Below, piece after piece: positions 57,179-64,000 of a stretch of DNA of 64,000 bases (positions within the stretch are counted from its first letter, which is position 1; each line of letters starts with the position of its first letter). A program made the translations under genes and the position numbers. Origin of the DNA: Luteimonas sp. MC1750 (lineage in GTDB: Bacteria; Pseudomonadota; Gammaproteobacteria; Xanthomonadales; Xanthomonadaceae); contig NZ_CP067113.1 of the NCBI RefSeq assembly GCF_016615955.1, forward strand, positions 2,914,001-2,978,000, written 5' to 3'. Under the pieces are notes generated by a model, which was given only the letters and a program-made list of their open reading frames with translations, searched no databases and was not told the DNA's origin.

Positions 57179-58078
57179 ATGGCCGCACGCCTTTCGCCCC
57201 TGCTGCTCCCGATCCTGCTCGCCGCCTGCACCACCAGCCCGGCTGCGGACACCCAGGATGCGCACGCCGACGCTGCACACGCCCACGCCGAGCCGGCCGC
57301 CACGCCCGCCAAGGCCGCCGGCATGTCGATGCGCGCCCCCGATCCGCTGCTCGAACAGGCCCTGGGCGGCGCCTGGCGCTCGCCCGGGAACGTCGCGCGC
57401 GACCAGTACCGCCATCCGCGCGAGACGCTGTCGTTCTTCGGCATCGAAACCGGCCAGACCGTGGTCGAAGTCACGCCCGGTGGCGGCTGGTACGCCGAGA
57501 TCCTCGCACCGTGGCTGCGCACCGGCTACGTCGCCGCGGTGGTCGATCCGCAGGCGCGGCCGGAAGGACGCGCGCGCGACTACGCCACGCGTTCGAAGGA
57601 TGGCCTGGAGGCGCTGTTCGCCGCGAAGCCGGCACAGTTTTCCGACGCCCGGGTGGCGCTGTACGACCCGAAGGCACCGGTGTTTGGCCCTGCCGCCTCG
57701 GCCGATGCGGTGCTGACCTTCCGCAACGTGCACAACTGGCGGTCGGACGGCATCGCCGAGGGCATGTTCAAGGGCTTCTTCGACGTGCTGAAGCCGGGCG
57801 GCGTGCTGGGCGTGGTCGAACACCGCGCCGCGGCCGACGTGCCCGCCGACGACAAGACCGGCTACGTCGGCCAGGACCAGGTGATCGCGCTGGCCACCGC
57901 CGCGGGCTTCCGCCTGGACGAGGCCAGCGAGATCAATGCCAACCCGCGCGACACCCGCAACCATCCCAATGGCGTGTGGACCCTGCCGCCGGGCAACAAC
58001 CACGACGCCGAGGATCGCCAGATGTACCAGGCCATCGGCGAGAGCGACCGGATGACGCTCCGCTTCATCAAGCCCTGA
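57179..58078 (+). CDS. Exported class I SAM-methyltransferase-like lipoprotein
   Basis: The 299-residue product begins with a lipoprotein signal ending LPILLAAC (Cys17), then a His/Ala/Asp-rich stretch (HADAAHAHAE). From about 60 it is a Rossmann methyltransferase-like domain: TGQTVVEVTPGGGWYAEILAP (motif I), GYVAAVVDPQARPEG (motif II), DAVLTFRNVHNW and DVLKPGGVLGVVEHRA. SAM is not known in the periplasm, so activity there is puzzling. Related proteins of this predicted-methyltransferase group also carry signals. The stop abuts the next GTG. Confidence 0.75.
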   Translation: MAARLSPLLLPILLAACTTSPAADTQDAHADAAHAHAEPAATPAKAAGMSMRAPDPLLEQALGGAWRSPGNVARDQYRHPRETLSFFGIETGQTVVEVTPGGGWYAEILAPWLRTGYVAAVVDPQARPEGRARDYATRSKDGLEALFAAKPAQFSDARVALYDPKAPVFGPAASADAVLTFRNVHNWRSDGIAEGMFKGFFDVLKPGGVLGVVEHRAAADVPADDKTGYVGQDQVIALATAAGFRLDEASEINANPRDTRNHPNGVWTLPPGNNHDAEDRQMYQAIGESDRMTLRFIKP

Positions 58079-58636
58079 GTGCTGGTCGCGTTCAACAAGC
58101 CCTACGGCGTGCTCTGCCAGTTCACCGACCGGAGCACGCCGCCGCGGCCGACCCTCGGCGGCTTCGGCCTTCCGGCCGGCGTCTACCCGGCCGGCCGACT
58201 CGACCACGACAGCGAGGGCCTGCTGCTGCTGACCGACGACGGCGCCCTGGTGCATCGCATCACCGATCCGCGCCACAAGCTGGCCAAGACCTACCTGGTC
58301 CAGGTGGAAGGCGATCCGCAGCCCGGGCAGCTGCAGCGCCTGCGTGACGGCGTGGAACTGCGCGACGGCCCGACCCGACCGGCACTCGCCCGCCTGCTTG
58401 AGCCCGCACTGCCGCTGTGGCCGCGCGATCCACCGGTCCGGGCGCGCAAGACCGTGCCCGATGCCTGGCTGGAACTGGTGATCCGCGAGGGCCGCAACCG
58501 CCAGGTCCGCAGGATGACCGCGGCCGTCGGCCTGCCGACGCTGCGCCTGGTGCGCCGCGCCATCGGCGGCGCGGCGCTCGACGACCTCGGGCCCGGGGAA
58601 TGGCGCGAATTGCCCGCGGCCCGGGTCTTCAGCTGA
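58079..58636 (+). CDS. rluE: RluE-type 23S rRNA pseudouridine synthase
   Basis: A 185-residue pseudouridine synthase of the RsuA/RluB/E/F group. It has AFNKPYGVLCQFTD, YPAGRLDHDSEGLLLLTDDG with the catalytic Asp in GRLDHDSEG, HKLAKTYLVQVEG, and LVIREGRNRQVRRMTAAVG. There is no S4 domain, as in RluE, which modifies U2457 of 23S rRNA. Start is the GTG directly after the preceding stop. RluF or an unnamed paralog cannot be fully excluded. Confidence 0.85.
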   Translation: MLVAFNKPYGVLCQFTDRSTPPRPTLGGFGLPAGVYPAGRLDHDSEGLLLLTDDGALVHRITDPRHKLAKTYLVQVEGDPQPGQLQRLRDGVELRDGPTRPALARLLEPALPLWPRDPPVRARKTVPDAWLELVIREGRNRQVRRMTAAVGLPTLRLVRRAIGGAALDDLGPGEWRELPAARVFS

Positions 58637-58762
58637 ACGGTTCAGGCCGCCTCGAGGTCCGCGACGCCACGCCCGGCCCTTGCTGTATTGGGCGCCTGCA
58701 CTTTCTGCTAACGTTTTGGGTCCCCGCGTGACAGGGTGTCCCGCGGACCGCGGAATGGGGCC

Positions 58763-59863
58763 ATGAAGGCAAACCAGAACCGGGGCCGGGTCCTCGTCGT
58801 CGACGACCAGGCCGCCAACCTGCGCGTCGTCAGTGCGCTGCTGGAACGGCAGGGCTACGAGGTCGCGGTCGCCGGCGACGGCGAGGCCGCGCTCGTGATC
58901 GCCGAAACCCAGCCGCCGGACCTGATCCTGCTCGACATGATGATGCCGGGCATGGACGGCTTCGGCGTGATGGAGGAGATCCGCCTGCGCGCCCTGCTGC
59001 CACGGGTTCCGGTGGTGTTCCTGACCGCCGCCCAGGACCGCGGGCTGCTGCTGCGCGCCTTCGAGGCAGGTGCGGTCGACTACGTGGTCAAGCCCTTCAT
59101 CCCCGAGGAACTGGTGGCGCGCGTCAACGCGCACATCGGCCTCAAGCTCGCGCGCGACCGCCTGGAGCAGGTGGCGCGCGAGCGCCAGGAGCTGGTCAAC
59201 CTGGTGGCGCACGACCTGAAGAACCCGCTGACCAGCGTGGTCTTCGCCAGCGACATCCTGGTGTCCGGCACGCTCAAGCCCGAGCGCGTGCCGCGCTACC
59301 TGCAGATGATCCGCGAGAGCGCCGACGAAGGCCTGGGCTACATCAGCCGCTACCTGGAAACCCAGGCCCGTGCCCGCGGCGCGCGCAGCGCCCGCGATGC
59401 GCGCGTGGCGCTGGTGACGGTGGTGGAGTGGATCGTCGGCCGCTACGGCCTGCAGTTCGAGGACAGCGGCAGCCAGCTGCACGTCGGCGAGCGCGTCGAC
59501 GGCGTGGTGGCGATGGACGAACTGGTGCTGCGCCAGGTGGCCGGCAACCTGATCGGCAACGCGATGAAGTACGCGCCCGGCAGCGACGTCGAGGTCGCCT
59601 GCGCGACCGGCGCGCCGGGCTATTGGCAGCTGCGCGTCTGCGACCGGGGGCCGGGGATCCCGCGCGACCGCCAGCGCGAGCTGTTCACGCCGTTCGCGCG
59701 CCTGACCGAGGCTGATCCGGCACGCGCCGGCACCTCGAGCGGCCTGGGTCTGTCACTGGCGCGCCAGATCGTGACCGACGCCGGCGGCCAGCTCTGGTAC
59801 GAGGATCGCGAGGGCGGTGGCGCCTGCTTCGTGGTCGAGCTGCCGGAAGTGCCCGCCGCCTGA
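58763..59863 (+). CDS. Response regulator receiver fused to a histidine kinase
   Basis: A 366-residue soluble signalling protein with receiver first, kinase second. The receiver (about 8-125) has VLVVDDQ, the phosphoacceptor Asp58 in LILLDMMMPG and Lys110 in VVKPF. The HisKA segment has His150 in LVAHDLKNPLTS. The ATPase domain has the N-box NLIGNAMKYAPG, DRGPGIP and GTSSGLGLSLAR. There are no membrane segments and no output domain, so it probably passes a signal on to another regulator. The ATG at 58763 is used; an in-frame GTG lies at 58736. Confidence 0.88.
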   Translation: MKANQNRGRVLVVDDQAANLRVVSALLERQGYEVAVAGDGEAALVIAETQPPDLILLDMMMPGMDGFGVMEEIRLRALLPRVPVVFLTAAQDRGLLLRAFEAGAVDYVVKPFIPEELVARVNAHIGLKLARDRLEQVARERQELVNLVAHDLKNPLTSVVFASDILVSGTLKPERVPRYLQMIRESADEGLGYISRYLETQARARGARSARDARVALVTVVEWIVGRYGLQFEDSGSQLHVGERVDGVVAMDELVLRQVAGNLIGNAMKYAPGSDVEVACATGAPGYWQLRVCDRGPGIPRDRQRELFTPFARLTEADPARAGTSSGLGLSLARQIVTDAGGQLWYEDREGGGACFVVELPEVPAA

Positions 59864-59911
59864 GGCGACGCGGGACCCTGCGGCCCCGCGCCACTCACGC
59901 CTGCCGGAACG

Positions 59912-60361
59912 TCAGTCCTGCTGGCGCGATGCGGCGTGGTCGCCCACGTCGCTCGCGTGCGGATCCTGCTCGTGGCGGTCCAGCGCCTTCCGGATGCGGC
60001 TCGAGCGACCTTCGATGGCGTCGCGCTCGGCCAGCTTGCGGCGATGACGCGACACCGCATACAGCGCCGCGCCGATGCCGACCGCGGCCGCGGTCAGGGC
60101 GACCGGATGGCGGCGGGCGACGGTACCCACGGCGCGCACGCCGGTGCGGGCCGCGCCCATGGCCATGCCGGCCTGCAGCCACTTGCCGGCCCCGGCCTGT
60201 GCGCCGTGCAGCCAGTCGCCGGCCGTGCCGGGCACGTCCTGCAGCCACTTGCCGGCGCCGTCGGCGCCATGGCGGAAGCCGTCGCCAAGACGACCGGCGA
60301 GGTCCAGCGCGCGATCGGGAATGGTGTTGCGGACGTCGCGGATGAGGGTGCGCTTGCGCAT
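59912..60361 (-). CDS. Small membrane protein with repeated G-x-W-L units
   Basis: A 149-residue protein of unknown function. Three short units, GKWLQ (38-42), GDWLH (48-52) and GKWLQ (59-63), lie in a Gly/Ala-rich amphipathic stretch. One transmembrane helix follows (about 87-103), then a basic segment SRHRRKLAERDAIEGRSSRIRK and an acidic/polar tail. An AGGAG ribosome-binding site precedes the ATG. No family was recognised. It follows hrpB on the same strand, separated by 110 bases. Confidence 0.6.
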   Translation of the reverse strand: MRKRTLIRDVRNTIPDRALDLAGRLGDGFRHGADGAGKWLQDVPGTAGDWLHGAQAGAGKWLQAGMAMGAARTGVRAVGTVARRHPVALTAAAVGIGAALYAVSRHRRKLAERDAIEGRSSRIRKALDRHEQDPHASDVGDHAASRQQD

Positions 60362-60471
60362 GCGGAACTCCTGGAAGCGGTACGGCGGCGATGGCCGCGC
60401 GGGGGATGGTGGGACAGGGCCGCAGTGTCCGGCGCGCGCCGTGGTGCCGGCGTGATCCGGCGCGCACCCGT

Positions 60472-63075
60472 TCAGCCGCCGCGCGGCCGCGCCCGGTGGG
60501 TGGGAACGGCGTTCCACGGATCCTCGGGCCACGGATGCCTGGGGTAGCGGCCGTTCATTTCACGACGCACCTCCGGCCAGGTCCGGTCCCAGAAGCTGCG
60601 CAGGTCGGTGGTCACCTGCAGCGGCCGGCCCGCGGGCGAGAGCAGGTGCAGCAGCAGCGGGACCCGGCCGTCGGCGATCCGCGGCGTATCGGCCAGGCCG
60701 AAGAGCTCCTGCAGCTTCACCGCGAGCACCGGCGGACGCGGCGCGCCGTCGTCGCCGATCGCGTACTCGATCGCGCGCTCCTGCCCGGAAGGCACGCGGA
60801 CGCGCAGCGGCGCGAGCGCGTCGAGCCTCTGCTGCAGCGACCAGTCCAGCCGCGCGCGCAGCGCCGCGGCCAGCTGCTCGGTGCCGAGCGCGTCCAGCCG
60901 CGACCTGCCCTCGAACGCCGGGCGCAGCCACGCGTCCAGGCCGGCCATCAGCGCGTCATCGCCGACATCGGGCAGGCCGAGCTCCGGCATCCAGGCGCGC
61001 AGGCTGGCCACGCGCGCGCGCCACTGGCGCAGGCCCTCGCTCCACGGCAGCACGTCCAGCCCAAGGTCGCGCACCGCGTCGGTCAACGCCTGCGCGGCCG
61101 CCGCCGGATCCGGGCGCCCGGCCGGACGGCTGTCGAGCACGATGCCGGCGAAGCGGCGCACGCGCTCGGCGACCAGGGCACGGCGGGCGGCGTCCCAGCG
61201 GGTCTCGTCGCGCTCGACGAAGCGATCGGCGAAGTCCCGGCGCAGCGCGGCCTCGTCCACCGGCGCGGCACGCAGCAGCAAGGCGTCGCCGCGCGCCTCG
61301 AAGCGCAGTTCGGTGGCGACCAGCCAGGGCTCGCCGAGCAGCTCGCTGTCGTCGAGGAGGCGTGCCATGCGGCCGTTGGCCAGCTGGTAGCGGCGCAGGT
61401 CGACGGGATGGCGCGCGGCGACGCGGTCGGGAAAGGCATGGGCGAGCAGGTCGCCGAGCGCATGCCCCGGCAGGTCGCCGGGCGGCGGGGCCTCCAGCCG
61501 CAGGCGGCGGCGCCACTGGCGCGCGGCGGCGTCGATCGCGGCCAGCGCCGAGCGGCTCGCCTCGGCCGGCACGCGGCGCTCGCGCCAGGCGGCCAGGGCC
61601 CGCCAGCGGGCCGCCAGCGCGTCGCTGCGCGTGCGCAGCGGATCGCGCGCCTCAAGCAGGGCGGCGAGGTCGCAGGCCAGCGCCCCGGCGACCGGACCGC
61701 GGGCGGCGACCAGCATCGCGGCCAGGCGCGGGTGCGTGCCGAGCGCCAGCATCCGCCGGCCGGCGGGGGTGATCCGGAGGGAGGTCGGGGCAGCCGGGAC
61801 AGCCGGGGCAGCCGGGGCAGCCGTGCCCGCGACGTCCTGCGCGCCATCGCGGCCGCCCTGCGATACCGGCGGCGCCTCCAGCGCGCCGACCTGCTGCAGC
61901 AGGTCGCGCGCCGCGGCCATCGCCCCGCGCGGCGGCGGATCCACGAAGCGCAGCGCATCACTGCCCCAGGCCGCGAGCTCCAGCGCCAGCGACGCCAGCT
62001 CCACCTGGGCGATCTCCGGGCGCCGCTGCGGCTCCAGCCGCTGCGACTCCGGCCACAGCCGGTAGGCCCAGCCCGGGGCCACCCGCCCGGCGCGGCCGGC
62101 GCGCTGGTCGGCGGAGGCCTGGGCGATGCGCACCACGTCCAGCCGGCTGAAGCCGCTGTTGGGGTCGTGGCGTGGCTCACGCGCGAGCCCGCTGTCGATG
62201 ACCACGCGCACGCCGGGCAGGGTCACGCTGGATTCGGCGACGTTGGTCGCCAGCACCACGCGCCGGCGGCCGTCGGTGGCGGGACGCAGCAGCCGGGACT
62301 GCTCCTCGACAGGCAGGTCTCCGTGCAGCTCCAGCACGTCGGCGCCGGCGTCGCGCAGCGCGTCGCTGCCCGCCAGCACCGCCGCGGCGCGCGCGATCTC
62401 GCGCCGTCCCGGCAGGAACGCCAGCACGTCGCCCGGATGCCGCAGCAGGGCCAGCTCCACCGTGCGCCGCAGCTGGTGTTCCAGCGCCTCCTCGCGCCGC
62501 GCCGGGACGTGGGCCAGCTCCACGGGAAAGCTCCGGCCCGCGCTGGACAGGCGCGGCGCATCGAGGAACCCCGCGAGCCGCTCGCCGTCGAGCGTCGCCG
62601 ACATCACCACGATGCGCAGGTCCTCGCGCAGCCCCGCCTGCACGTCGAGCGCCAGCGCAAGGCCGAGGTCGGCGGCCAGGTGGCGCTCATGGAACTCGTC
62701 GAACAGCAGGGCACCCACGCCGTCGAGCGCCGGATCGTCCTGCAGCATGCGGGTGAGGATGCCTTCGGTGACCACCTCGACCCGGGTGGCCGCCGAGACC
62801 CGGCTCTCGAAGCGGATGCGATAGCCGACGGTGCGCCCGACCTCCTCGCCCAGCGACGCCGCCATGAAGCCGGCCGCGGCGCGCGCCGCGACCCTGCGCG
62901 GTTCCAGCATCACGATCCGCCGGCCGTCCAGCCACGGCGCGTCGAGCAGCGCCAGCGGCACCCGGGTGGTCTTGCCGGCGCCCGGCGGCGCCTCCAGCAC
63001 CAGGCGCGGGTGCTGCTCCAGCGACGCGCGGATCGCGGGAAGAAGCTCGTCGATGGGCAAGGTCGTGTCCTGCAC
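60472..63075 (-). CDS. hrpB: ATP-dependent helicase HrpB
   Basis: A DEAH-type superfamily 2 helicase of about 867 residues. Motifs are APPGAGKTTRVPLALL (I), EPRRVAARAAAGFMA (Ia), LLFDEFHERHL (II, the DEFH variant typical of HrpB), VMSATLDGERL (III) and ATNVAESSVTLPGVRVVID with QRAGRAGRVAPG (V, VI). The C-terminal HrpB domain ends with PAGRPLQVTTDLRSFWDRTWPEVRREMNGRYPRHPWPEDP. The start is taken as the GTG at 63075 because a TATCCT box ends six bases upstream and homologs begin near here; the frame stays open beyond it. The physiological RNA substrate is unknown. Confidence 0.93.
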   Translation of the reverse strand: MQDTTLPIDELLPAIRASLEQHPRLVLEAPPGAGKTTRVPLALLDAPWLDGRRIVMLEPRRVAARAAAGFMAASLGEEVGRTVGYRIRFESRVSAATRVEVVTEGILTRMLQDDPALDGVGALLFDEFHERHLAADLGLALALDVQAGLREDLRIVVMSATLDGERLAGFLDAPRLSSAGRSFPVELAHVPARREEALEHQLRRTVELALLRHPGDVLAFLPGRREIARAAAVLAGSDALRDAGADVLELHGDLPVEEQSRLLRPATDGRRRVVLATNVAESSVTLPGVRVVIDSGLAREPRHDPNSGFSRLDVVRIAQASADQRAGRAGRVAPGWAYRLWPESQRLEPQRRPEIAQVELASLALELAAWGSDALRFVDPPPRGAMAAARDLLQQVGALEAPPVSQGGRDGAQDVAGTAAPAAPAVPAAPTSLRITPAGRRMLALGTHPRLAAMLVAARGPVAGALACDLAALLEARDPLRTRSDALAARWRALAAWRERRVPAEASRSALAAIDAAARQWRRRLRLEAPPPGDLPGHALGDLLAHAFPDRVAARHPVDLRRYQLANGRMARLLDDSELLGEPWLVATELRFEARGDALLLRAAPVDEAALRRDFADRFVERDETRWDAARRALVAERVRRFAGIVLDSRPAGRPDPAAAAQALTDAVRDLGLDVLPWSEGLRQWRARVASLRAWMPELGLPDVGDDALMAGLDAWLRPAFEGRSRLDALGTEQLAAALRARLDWSLQQRLDALAPLRVRVPSGQERAIEYAIGDDGAPRPPVLAVKLQELFGLADTPRIADGRVPLLLHLLSPAGRPLQVTTDLRSFWDRTWPEVRREMNGRYPRHPWPEDPWNAVPTHRARPRGG

Positions 63076-63081
63076 GCGCAA

Positions 63082-63141
63082 AGGATACGGACTTCCGCTG
63101 CAACGACCGCGGACGCGGGATACCGGCATGGCACCTACAAT
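63082..63141. promoter_or_regulatory. Divergent leaderless-type promoters of hrpB and tatD
   Basis: On the minus strand TATCCT (63082-63087) ends six bases before the hrpB GTG. On the plus strand TACAAT (63136-63141) ends six bases before the tatD ATG. Only 48 bases separate the two boxes, so polymerase binding at one should interfere with the other. No clear -35 hexamers are visible. Confidence 0.5.
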
Positions 63142-63147
63142 GGCCGC

Positions 63148-63966
63148 ATGCAACTGATCGACATCGGCCTCAACCTCACCCACGACAGCTTCGACCGCGA
63201 CCGCGACCAGGTCTGGCAGCGCGCCCGCGATGCCGGCGTGGTGCAGGCGGTGCTGACCGGCGCCAGCCGCGAGCATTCACCGCTGGCCCTGGAGCTGGCG
63301 CGCACGCGGCCCGGGGAATGGTTCGCCACCGCGGGCGTGCATCCGCACCACGCCGGCGAATACACCGCCGAGTGCGACGCCGAGATGCGTGCGCTGCATG
63401 CGCATCCCGAGGTGGTGGCGGTCGGCGAGACCGGCCTCGACTACTTCCGCGACTTCTCCCCGCGCCCGGCGCAGCGCAAGGCCTTCGAGCGCCAGCTGGA
63501 GATCGCCGCGGAGCTGTTTTCCCAGGGTCGCGTCAAGCCGCTGTTCCTGCACCAGCGCGATGCGCACGCGGATTTCGTCGCGATCATGAAGGGCTTCGAG
63601 GGCCGCATCGGCCCGGCGGTGGTGCACTGCTTCACCGGCAGCCGCGAGGAGCTCTTCGACTGCCTCGACCACGACTGGCACATCGGCATCACCGGCTGGC
63701 TGTGCGACGAGCGCCGCGGCCAGCACCTGCGCGACATCGTCGGCAACATCCCCGCCAACCGGCTGATGGTGGAAACCGATGCGCCCTACCTGCTGCCACG
63801 CTCGCTCAAGCCGATGCCCAAGGACCGGCGCAACGAACCGATGCACCTCGGGCACATCGTCGAGGAACTCGCGCGCGACCGCGGCGAGGACGTCGCGGTG
63901 ACCGCGGCGAATGCCACGGCCACCACGCGCGCCTTCTTCGGCCTGCCGGCAGCCGCCGGCTACTAG
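63148..63966 (+). CDS. tatD: TatD family metal-dependent hydrolase
   Basis: A 272-residue TIM-barrel hydrolase of the TatD DNase type. It has the first-strand metal motif variant IDIGLNL, the HPHHAGEY loop, VAVGETGLDYFRDFSPRPAQRKAFERQL (metal Glu), LFLHQRDAH, VVHCFTGSREEL and the final metal Asp in METDAPYLLPRSL. TatD proteins have 3'-5' exonuclease activity in DNA repair or degradation and do not take part in Tat export. The gene is complete in the window, with 34 bases following. Confidence 0.92.
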   Translation: MQLIDIGLNLTHDSFDRDRDQVWQRARDAGVVQAVLTGASREHSPLALELARTRPGEWFATAGVHPHHAGEYTAECDAEMRALHAHPEVVAVGETGLDYFRDFSPRPAQRKAFERQLEIAAELFSQGRVKPLFLHQRDAHADFVAIMKGFEGRIGPAVVHCFTGSREELFDCLDHDWHIGITGWLCDERRGQHLRDIVGNIPANRLMVETDAPYLLPRSLKPMPKDRRNEPMHLGHIVEELARDRGEDVAVTAANATATTRAFFGLPAAAGY

Positions 63967-64000
63967 GCCCTCACCCGGCAGGCGCCTCCGGCGCGGGGCC

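Noticed and set aside
63148..63966. Functional link of tatD with the tatABC operon
   Set aside because: It lies 60 kb away with its own promoter, and TatD-family nucleases are not needed for Tat export.

Overview
This 64 kb window is chromosomal, very GC-rich and gene-dense. It looks like a gammaproteobacterium of the Lysobacteraceae/Xanthomonadaceae (Lysobacter- or Luteimonas-like). This rests on protein character, on GTAG-type palindromic REP elements like those of that family, and on many promoters with a TANNNT box only six bases from the start codon. No phage, insertion sequence, CRISPR array or rRNA operon was seen. The content is mainly housekeeping plus cell-envelope genes.

Layout. 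1-5.5 kb: 5' part of hemH (minus), a SYLF-domain protein, tatABC with an RDD membrane protein, then a minus-strand membrane protein and a class I glutamine amidotransferase. 5.5-14.7 kb: glyQS, a REP pair, tamA-tamB. 14.7-21.6 kb: a sialidase-fold lipoprotein, tex, and a large propeller-sensor diguanylate cyclase. 21.7-28.5 kb: a small oxidoreductase-like protein, a cation-efflux transporter, mnmG, an orphan terminator in a structured gap, a Gly/Tyr-rich lipoprotein, a PLP-dependent lyase, a YdcF-family protein and an unknown secreted protein. 28.6-34.6 kb: biotin genes bioB-bioF-(DMT transporter)-bioH-bioC on the minus strand, divergent from comF. 34.6-37.4 kb: ubiA with an MFS exporter, and tRNA-Arg(CCG). 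37.5-44.1 kb: a glycosyltransferase / UDP-galactopyranose mutase / GH1-RmlD fusion operon, then a sodium:solute symporter with a 43-residue partner. 44.3-53.7 kb: cytochrome c5, a secreted nuclease-like lipoprotein, an alpha/beta hydrolase, zapE, a secreted hydrolase, an M20 peptidase, queF, a LysM protein and a lipoprotein. 53.9-64 kb: icd-aceK, an exported methyltransferase-like lipoprotein with an RluE-type pseudouridine synthase, a response regulator-histidine kinase, a small membrane protein, and divergent hrpB/tatD.

Functional themes. Protein export and outer-membrane assembly (Tat, TamAB) lie close together. BioC and BioH start and release the pimeloyl chain that BioF and BioB turn into biotin; bioA and bioD are not here. 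Icd sits beside the kinase/phosphatase that controls it. The most unusual features are two REP doublets inserted in frame in coding genes (bioH and comF), both read in the same Ala-rich frame, and a recurrent leaderless promoter layout before at least nine genes.
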